Shown here: one piece after another, positions 56,194 through 64,000 of the stretch
Layout of the letters: the number at the start of each line of letters is the position of its first letter
How positions within the stretch are numbered: position 1 is the stretch's first letter
From: Trichuris trichiura
Lineage: Eukaryota > Nematoda > Enoplea > Trichinellida > Trichuridae
DNA: 64,000 nt
Assembly: GCA_037903355.1 (NCBI GenBank)
Contig: JBAJFE010000014.1
Location: forward strand, 4,836,001 to 4,900,000
Direction: 5' to 3'
The notes under the pieces: generated by a model
Told to the model about the DNA's origin: nothing
Databases searched by the model: none
Seen by the model: only the letters and a program-made list of their open reading frames with translations
Program-made: the position numbers and the translations under genes

Positions 56194-59100
56194 CTAAGCT
56201 TGATCGTCTTTCATAACGTTACTGAGGTCGTAAAGGGCTTCCATAATGCATGCGATGCTTGTTGCTTGGGCAGGGCATGCGTCTCGACAGTATGCCCCAT
56301 CCTATAAACAAATCATTGTAACGTTGTACAGAGAATCATTACGTTTACCTTGTTGGTGAATGCGGGAAGCGAAAACCAAGGATCGTTGTTTATATACTCC
56401 CAGTGATTTGCCAGTATCTGCTTGACGCGAGAAATGGTAGCTTGATGAATTTCTAAGTTATTTGTGGCCATGGCGATTTGCATTTTGGCTCTCAGGAAGT
56501 AACCCATTAACCAAACCCATTCCTTAAGACCAGTGTGCTATCCCAGAATGAGTTGTCGCAAAGAACTACTTACTGGGCCTTGATGAAGGTTGAAACCGTT
56601 AGCTGTTTTATTGTCTGCGCTGTCAACCGCAGCTGAATAGTAACCATTGTAAGCCCAATCCCTAATGACCGCAGGTAAGAATGTAAAAAGATTTTAGTCA
56701 CAACTTACTCTTCGTTTAAAGTTTTCATACCAAGATGACCAAGCAACTTTTTCTCAGCCTTTTCAACAGCAATTGTTGCATTAGAGATATCGAAAAGTTC
56801 CGGAGCCTAAAGAAGCCTATGAACATTTGTTCAATGCTCAAGAGCGAGCTGCTTACGATGACCATGGCTATCAAAAAGTTAGGCCTCAGCTGAGTCTCGC
56901 TCCATTTAACTTCTGAGTTGACTGTATCCTTGTAGTAACCTGTATTCCCAGGCGGTGGCGAGTCGGTCGAGCTGGGAGTTTTTTCAGAATCCTTTATCAG
57001 CGGAATCCAGAAACTTTTTTCAAAAGCAGCCATTATTTTATTTGCCCATGTTTCCCATGTCCAGAATACTTCCCTGCTGGCTAAAAGTTGAAATCTCTTT
57101 AGCGCGAGAAGGGTTGCTTTGTCAAGGCTGACCGTTCTTGCATTTTACTCCAGCATACGGATATTGACCCTCGTTGGCCATTTTATTTAACCACTTGATT
57201 ACCGCGTATGAAATTGCCACTATCTCCACCGCACTACCGTCTCTGGGAGTAGCAGCTTTACCACGATTGTCACATATTTGGCTGCTACCAATTTTATCCA
57301 TCCACGTTCCAGCGTTGTGCTGATTCCCTCCGAACACGAAACCTGTCTGTTTATCTACGCCGGCTTCTACTACAAAGCCCTTTTCGTTTACGCCACTGTT
57401 CTGTTTAGCGTCAGTGTTCCGTTCCTAAAATTTAACCGAAATTGATGAACGGCGTTGCTGGATAAGGGAGCCTACTTTGCGGCCTTGGAATATAGTGCAT
57501 ATTGCTTCTTGAATTGTAATGAACAAATGTTGGTCAGACGGGTAGGGGCGCTTGTGTCTCGATTCTTTAGAGCAATATCGAATAACGGGATCCCACATGA
57601 TTTCTTGCCCGTTTGGCACCATGTCAGTATAATGCTTTATGGCAAGAAGCCACCACCACACTGAATCACGACAGCCAAACCGAGCGCTCGTATGATCACA
57701 AACCCTGGTTGGCAGCATGCCATTTTTCATTAAGCCCGCGTACGACAATATAAGGTACCTAGAAAGAATTCAACTATTAACAACCAAAGACTGAACAAGC
57801 ATAAAAGCAATTGCAGGCCGTAGCTCGTCAGTTTTAGGCTAAACGCTTTTCCCAAATACGCATACCGTGCTTCGGTGTAGCGGCCAGGGATCAACAAAAG
57901 ACCTCTTAAGGCTATAAACGTGTCTCTGCTCCAGTTCCTTAGCGAACCAGCAGAATAGTTTGGGATGCCTTAAAGGTAATGTCCATTGATACTTTTAATT
58001 ATGCATTGCCTTTGCTTACCTGCCGCTATCGTAGTCATCTGATTTGCGTCTGACGAGACAGCAGTTGCCTCCTGTTTTGGCAGCTGTAAGTAGCTTGAAA
58101 GTTCAGGTAGTTTTCCGCTTGAAACTGGACCGCAAAATATCAGGGAGCTTATGGCCAACGTATGCACTAGCGGTCCGCCGTTTTGCACAAAACTGAAGCA
58201 ACTTTTTAGCATACTTGCAAAGTGGGACCGATGCCGCCGTAATTTACCTGGACATCTTGCTTAAGATAGCATTGGTCATCAACGTATAAGCGCCATTGAT
58301 GATCGCGTCAAAATAACAGGGCTTAGCAAAGGCCGGTAGGTCTTTGTAAATTTCAAACATATAATTGAACCATTCGCTGACCTGAAAGCCATGTTGACTG
58401 CATAGTAATTGTTTTAATCATTTGTGCGCTGATAAACAGGTTTTATTAAACCGACATCGTTAAACATGTAACTTTTTATCAACGGTTCCTTGAAATTTCA
58501 TCTTCTTTTTACGCGCAGAGGAACTTATGCACATAGGAATGCAATTCTTTTACTTAAACTAGCTTGTTTTTAATAGCTGAAAAGTACGAACGAGTACAGA
58601 AAATGTTATGTATTGTGAAGTGTGTGTGAAGGCTGCTTGATGAAGTTACAAGAATGCCTTTGTCAATGATTTTCTCCTACGCTTTTGGGGTCATGAACAT
58701 TGAAAAGCAATCCATATTGAGGATACTCTGACTGCTTGACGTTAGTCTTTCACAAAAGTTGAAACTTGCAAGTTAACTGAACCGTCAACCAAGGAGCTGT
58801 TTCTCCCAATTTCTGTGCATAAATAATTGTGTGTATCGCTGTTACTTGCACCTGAGAAAAATAATTGAGTTTGTCATGCATAGTCTGCATTTGGGCAAAA
58901 CAGAAATGAAGTGCAAGCAAGCTATGTATAACTGGTAGAAACTGGATGCAGACGCTTTTAAATGCTCAAGGTGTGAAATGAACATGAAAGTGCAATTCTT
59001 TTCTCTCGTTTCACTATAGCTTTGCATTTGTTAAAAGACTGCAAACAAGAACGCTCATTTAGCGTTAACCATAAAGCGCACAGTTACCATGTTAATAAAT

Positions 59101-62100
59101 TAAAGATCAGTGCAGTTGCGCACTCTTCCTACGTGTACTGCGTAGGAACATACATAAACACGTTTAGTGTTCTAAGAAAGGGGCGTTTAGCGAACATTTA
59201 TCTGGGCCTATCGCACTGAAGAAGGACCACAGAAGTCCCATGAGCTCTGATTTGCTATCCCTCTGCTTTAACGCTCTACAGTGAAGCAGTAAAAGATGTA
59301 AGTATGGAAAATTACTGAGGCGTACGGAAACTCCCATGTGCCTGTAATGGGGAGGGGCACAGTAAGGCTTAATACTGCTTAACCTAGTTTCCTCTCTTAC
59401 GCTCTGAACCTCGCCTGAATATTGAAAGATAACCACACTGACTGCTGCATTCACGGTAATCAGCAAAGAATAATGTGCTGTTTATGTGGGGGAGCAAATT
59501 CAGAAGGGTCTGTGTGTTTTCCTTACAAACACTGAATGCATTTTGCGGTAGCAGCGATTCTTGCTAATTAAATCTTATCATCACTTTATAAGGAGTTCTA
59601 TATTGCCTGTATTCATCTGTGCTTATTACTAAGATGCATTAGAAAACAGGAATTTCAGAATTAGAACGTTGCTTGGCGCTTGTGCTGTACATGTGTAGAA
59701 ACTGCCAAGAAGTGATGACGTTTCGTCAATAAGACGCTAATGCAGGAAGTTTTGGCGTTATTTTCTGCTGCTAGTTTGCTTGAATGAGAAAAGTATTTTT
59801 GGATTGGTTAGTTGTCAAAGATAGTCACAGTTCATGAAACTCTAGAATGTTAATAGTGATGTAAAATCGCCAGTTAAAGTTCGTTTTTCTCAGTGGATGC
59901 TTTTCTAAACTGGCGGTGCAAAAGTACTCACTTCTGCGGTTCCTTGAGTCGCCGAGAACCGTTTTGTGATGTAATCAGGAAGCCAATCGCCCTGGCGCAG
60001 GTGTTCACACAGCGGATGATCAATATTGTTCAGACGTTTCATCTTGGTCAAGTGGTAAACGATATCTATGCACATAAGTTAGCGAAGAAACGTAGGTAGG
60101 TATAAACAGTGTTCAAAATTACGTAAATCTTAACCCTATGTAGTCAGTTGTCAATCTGAGCTATGTCAGGTTGGAACTGTCTAACCGTAACAGGCATTAC
60201 ATTGAATTATTAGCGAAAACTTAGAAGTTGTTGGCGCTCTTACTGTGCAATCCGCAGTATGTCAGCTTCCCAATTCCAGCGATTCCATACGTTCCAACAG
60301 AGTATTCATCTCTCAATTGCTCGTTTTCACAGCGGAATAGTACCCGATTATAATCAGGCAAGGATATGTTTCGCACAAGCGATTTCAAATCTGGTGCTGC
60401 TTCTGCTAATAATTCTGTTAGCTCAGTCGACAACCGTGAAAGGAAGTCATATTTACCAGCTGATCGAAAATCTGCTATTTCCTGAAGTGATTCAGTGGGC
60501 AAAGTGATTACGTCAATACGAGCTAGCTCTTTCCGCAAAGTCGACATAGCAATACGGTTTTCTTTTGGCATGGATACGCTAAAGTATGTTAAAACTTGGC
60601 GAAGGAAAGAATAGCAGTTATTAGTTACAGCATGGCTATGAAGGCACCTGCTTTGAAGCGAATGAAGTCAATTTCCTTTACGCTACTTTGGGTTCTTGTT
60701 ACGATTTCAATTGTCGCTGAATCAAAAAGGCTGCACAAATTTTTAGTGCGGTTATGTTCGAGAGGAAAATAATTTAAATGACTACCTAGCCATCTCCTTC
60801 AGAAAGAGTTCATACTCGTTCTGCCCTGTCACGTAGACGCTTTCCTCTGACATGCTGGCTCTGCTCTTTTCATTTATCGTCTTTGCTTGAACTTTCTGAC
60901 CTCTTGGAGACTTTTTTTCTTGTAGAGCGCCTTCGTATAAAATTTCTTCCAAGTTGCCCGCTATGACAATAGGCGCAACGAACTCTCGTCTTTCTTTATC
61001 CTCCATCCAGAAGCAATTTCGTACGGCAATGATAACACTTTGAGCAAGCAAAGGGCTACGACGGTGTACTACGATCATGTTTTCACACTTTTGATCAACT
61101 TGTATTTCGGTGAATTCTCCCTGGCTTAGGAAAGCATGCATTCGATTGACTGCCTGTCTTCCACGTATCACTCCAGTTTTCGCATCCACATAACCTGCAC
61201 AGTGATTTTCTGCTGTCCAGTTTACCTGAACACCATTTGCTCCTTCGTTCCAAGAACAATAAAGCTTGTGCCTTTCTGTAGCATCTATCTAAAATGTTAC
61301 GCTATCAGCCCGTCAGCGTTCATTTTACACAGAATATAACTTTTTCTGAAACAAGCTCATCTACTCCACGACAGCTACCATAGGGGCGTCTTGTTGCAGC
61401 AAGCAATGTCGCGGTTGGTAAAACGTCTACTGGAGTTCGCCTCTGAAAAGATTTTTGCTTCTTGAAGTTGAAGTTTCTTGCTTACCTTCACGGGACTCTC
61501 TTCATCGAGTGCCATGTCAAATACAAAAACTGGAATATCTCTTGGCAGTAATAATGGCAAGGGAGCTCTCAGAAAAGAACCAACTGGCTTGCCGCCATAG
61601 CGTTTCAGCAGTGAAGCAAGTTCGTATGGCTGCCGTACCCAGGATGTGCTTTGTATTATGCCTACTAAGCCCAATTGGTTGATTATGCGAGATACGTTCT
61701 TAGTGTCTGCGTCAAGTTTTGCACAAATGTAAGCGTTCGGGCGTATCTTCCTTACCAATTTGAGCATGTGCTAAGTGTTAAAAAATGTAGCAAACTATGC
61801 GCGTTCAAAAGAACTTGTATACTTCGCAAACATGTATTGGTGAGCTGAGCAAATCTACTACGTTAATTCCGTGAAATATTTTTGCTACACTGCGAGTGTA
61901 TTTTTCCATGCGTTCCCATAGAAACTTGCAGTCGTTTGGGCATTTGCCGTAACGTAATTTGACTGAATGAGTCCAACAGTGTACATCTCTTCGAAAGTAG
62001 GCCTACGGTTTCGTGCATTAAAAGCATATTTACGCTATGTTTTCTTACTCTCGATTTAGGCTCAACTGTAGTCTGTGGAAAGCCCTCATTTGGCACCCAC

Positions 62101-63360
62101 CCGTTTGTTAACATAATATATTTTCGTTTTTCAGATGAATGCATAGTTTCTTCGTCTTCTTCCCACTTTGTGCTCGCTTTTGGTTGTGTGAAGTACCTGT
62201 GAATTGTGTGAGAAACCGACATGAAATTGGAACAAGAGTCGAGCAAAACAGGAATTCTTACGCATATTAAACAGCCATGTAAAAAACTATCTGACCGTCT
62301 ATGTTATCAATAATAGCCCATTGCGGTTATAATCAAAAATAAATCTACTAGCTCTTCCACGACTGACGATTATATTCAATTTTCAATGTAATATGGAACA
62401 CTGAGCAACTCATAATGATAATTGGTTAAAGAAGCAGGTAGAAATCATGCAGTTTGCGTAAAATACCGCAGTGTAAATGTTGTTTTCTACAGCTAGATAT
62501 CGACTCACTAGATCTTAAATGTTGGGAGAACAATCTTCAGGGGTTAAATGAATTTTGGGAGCTACTGGAATCCTTTAGCGTACTTTCAAACAAGAATGGA
62601 ATTATGGCGTTACGAAATAACTGTTGACCATGATTAGGTGTCACAATGTGTGATAATATCATACTGAGGAAACAGTGGATGTTTGTTGGAATGCTTTAGG
62701 TGCTTTGCTCCGTTTTCCTTCTCCTGTTGCATGCTCACGTAATTGGCTAGATTCTCTACTCCGTGTCGCAAATTATCCCAGCATTTTCGCGCCGCTTCAT
62801 TGTTCAAATACCACAAACACTGCTGAAATTTCTGCACGCATATTTGCTGACGCTCTGCTTCAGGGATTGTTTTATCTCTGGAATATGTTCAGTGTAGAAA
62901 TGCCCTAAGGTAATGGTATAACATTTTTTCAGACGTACTGCGTTTGGTTGAACAGTAACAATGCAAGGTCCATGTCTACAGTGCTGGATAAGCGATTGTA
63001 TTCCATGTCTTGAATGATATGCAATGTCACGTGTTGCTCACTCGGTGAAGGTGAAGGATGGCCTTCAGCTAAAAACGTATCTAAGTTAACCAGAAAACAA
63101 CAACGGCGCTATTTATCAGTGTTGGCGATTAAACCCTATATGTTTTGAGAATTGACTTTAACAAACAAGCATTACCATCCTAAGCGACTAGCATTATCCC
63201 AAGCCGATATAATATTAATTATGTACTACTGGAGTTTAGTTATTAGATTACCTGCAATCTTCTCTTTAAAAGTTTTCACGAGTGTTTCTACATTTACTTG
63301 AAACAGTTCGTGGATTTTTGTTCGGGGATATACTTCATCCAGTAAAATGGCTTTCATAGT
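56194..63360 (-). CDS. AGL: Glycogen debranching enzyme (AGL), 5' part not found; transferase site altered
   Basis: AGL combines a 4-alpha-glucanotransferase (GH13) and an amylo-alpha-1,6-glucosidase (GH133) to remove glycogen branches in the cytosol. Exons traced from the first recognised one: 63360-63252 (DEVYPRTKIHELFQVNVE), about 63083-62936, 62877-62665, 62196-62049, 62002-61823, 61770-61486, about 61435 on, 61189-60785, 60571-60270, then the glucosidase half to the stop at 56194. The glucosidase half looks intact: NWSRDTFIALRG, CRDSVWWWL, AGTWMDKIG, ATPRDGSAVEIV, LRPNFLIAMV, GYFLRAKM and a last exon ending VMKDDQA. In the transferase half the usual nucleophile motif GVRLDNCHSTP reads GINVVDLLSSP and the acid/base motif AELFTG reads AKLDAD, so two catalytic residues are replaced. 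The N-terminal ~200-300 residues are unresolved or beyond the window. Confidence 0.92.
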
Positions 63361-64000
63361 CTGAAATAAAAATTCGCAGAAATTTTAATGCATACTGGCT
63401 TCAGGCGTAAGTTGTGTTAGTGCTGTTTGAAATTTGTCATTTCATTCGCATTTACATAATTGGTGCAGTCAAATTTGCGCTTTTATGAAGGCGTTTATGT
63501 TTACGTTCAAATATCCTACTCGCAGCTGGGTGCTTTTGTGCAGTAATCGCATTCTTCAAGCAGAGAAGCTCTGGTACTGGCTCAGTTTCATTGCCTTGGC
63601 TGTGCCGATTATGTATAGTAGCTAAGGCCTCAGAATGGAAAGAAAAATATCAAACAAACACCCCAACAACGGTAGGATGGTCACTTCTTATGGAACTGTA
63701 AGAGAGCAGCTTATTTCAAGACTATTTTGCAAAACCTGATAGACTCAGACTGAAGCTTAAATCAGACGACAAAGCTACGCTTAGTCCCCTTCTGCAAAGA
63801 AGAATGAAACCACCTTATATTCCACGGCAGCTTCTTCTCTGTACAGATTAATGGAGTGCCAATACGTAGTCCGCTGTCTCTGATTGTTTTAGAGTAGTCC
63901 ATGGGACATCTGAACAAGATGGCTTTCAGGCAGACGTGCAACCCGTTTTAAGAGATGCATAGACAGTATCTCCGCTACCGTTTAAAGAAAAAACAAACCC
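63361..64000. other. Right edge, possible upstream AGL exons
   Basis: On the minus strand 63625 to about 63450 is open between a CTTAG acceptor and an ATGTAAATG donor, and another open stretch lies near 63880-63790. Neither translation resembles the AGL N-terminus, so I do not call them exons. Confidence 0.3.

Noticed and set aside
63450..63625. Candidate upstream exon of the debranching enzyme
   Set aside because: It is open and has splice-like borders, but the translation does not resemble the AGL N-terminus.
1..64000. CRISPR arrays, bacterial operons, riboswitches or phage genes
   Set aside because: The DNA is intron-rich and eukaryotic; no regularly spaced repeat array or prokaryotic gene layout is present.

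Overview
The window is eukaryotic nuclear DNA, most likely from an invertebrate animal with a fairly compact genome. The genes are split into many exons by GT-AG introns that are often only 32-60 nt long, and the spaces between them are filled with degraded transposons. The gene set (FIP1, PGAM5, a microsomal P450, an SLC25A39/40 carrier, CUL2, SPO11, TRMT6, glycogen debranching enzyme) is metazoan-type. Short introns, gene density and abundant Penelope-like elements would suit a clade-I (enoplean) nematode or a flatworm. That taxon call is inference only, because no rRNA or mitochondrial marker lies in the window.

Layout: 1-8194 is gene-poor and holds Penelope-like element (PLE) debris and a tRNA-like relic. 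FIP1 (+, 8195-11732) and PGAM5 (-, 11841-12903) converge with only 108 bp between their stop codons. A cytochrome P450 (-, 14682-19694) has ten exons and one problematic in-frame TAG. From 19695 to 30828 lie a tRNA-like SINE relic, a 3.8-kb pogo/Tigger-like element with a hAT-like element nested in it, and PLE-derived hairpins. An SLC25A39/40-type mitochondrial carrier (-, 30829-33850) has a duplicated signature exon. A 5'-truncated PLE copy lies at 35225-37630. CUL2 (+, 40292-49480, 21 exons) has an intron 8 invaded by a 150-bp-arm hairpin and by a PLE with 139-bp terminal inverted repeats. SPO11 (-, 49900-51337) and TRMT6 (+, 51866-53286) diverge from a 528-bp gap. An unknown helical C-terminal exon follows at 54360-54602 (-). 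The glycogen debranching enzyme (-, 56194 to about 63360, 5' end not found) fills the right side.

The protein genes are unrelated housekeeping, meiotic or metabolic genes, not an operon-like pathway. The unifying theme is mobile DNA. At least ten sites, in both orientations, carry a 28-29-nt motif CTGANGA - 6-bp helix - GAAA, the catalytic core signature of hammerhead ribozymes, and helix II changes between copies by paired substitutions. All sit in PLE termini or in short palindromic derivatives without a coding region. The other main observations are a debranching enzyme whose transferase domain appears to have lost two catalytic residues, a P450 reading frame that is open only if a 30-nt intron is removed, and a duplicated 60-nt exon in the mitochondrial carrier.

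All exon models were built by hand from reading frame, GT/AG (twice GC/AG) sites and recalled family sequence. UTRs, trans-splicing and promoters cannot be seen.
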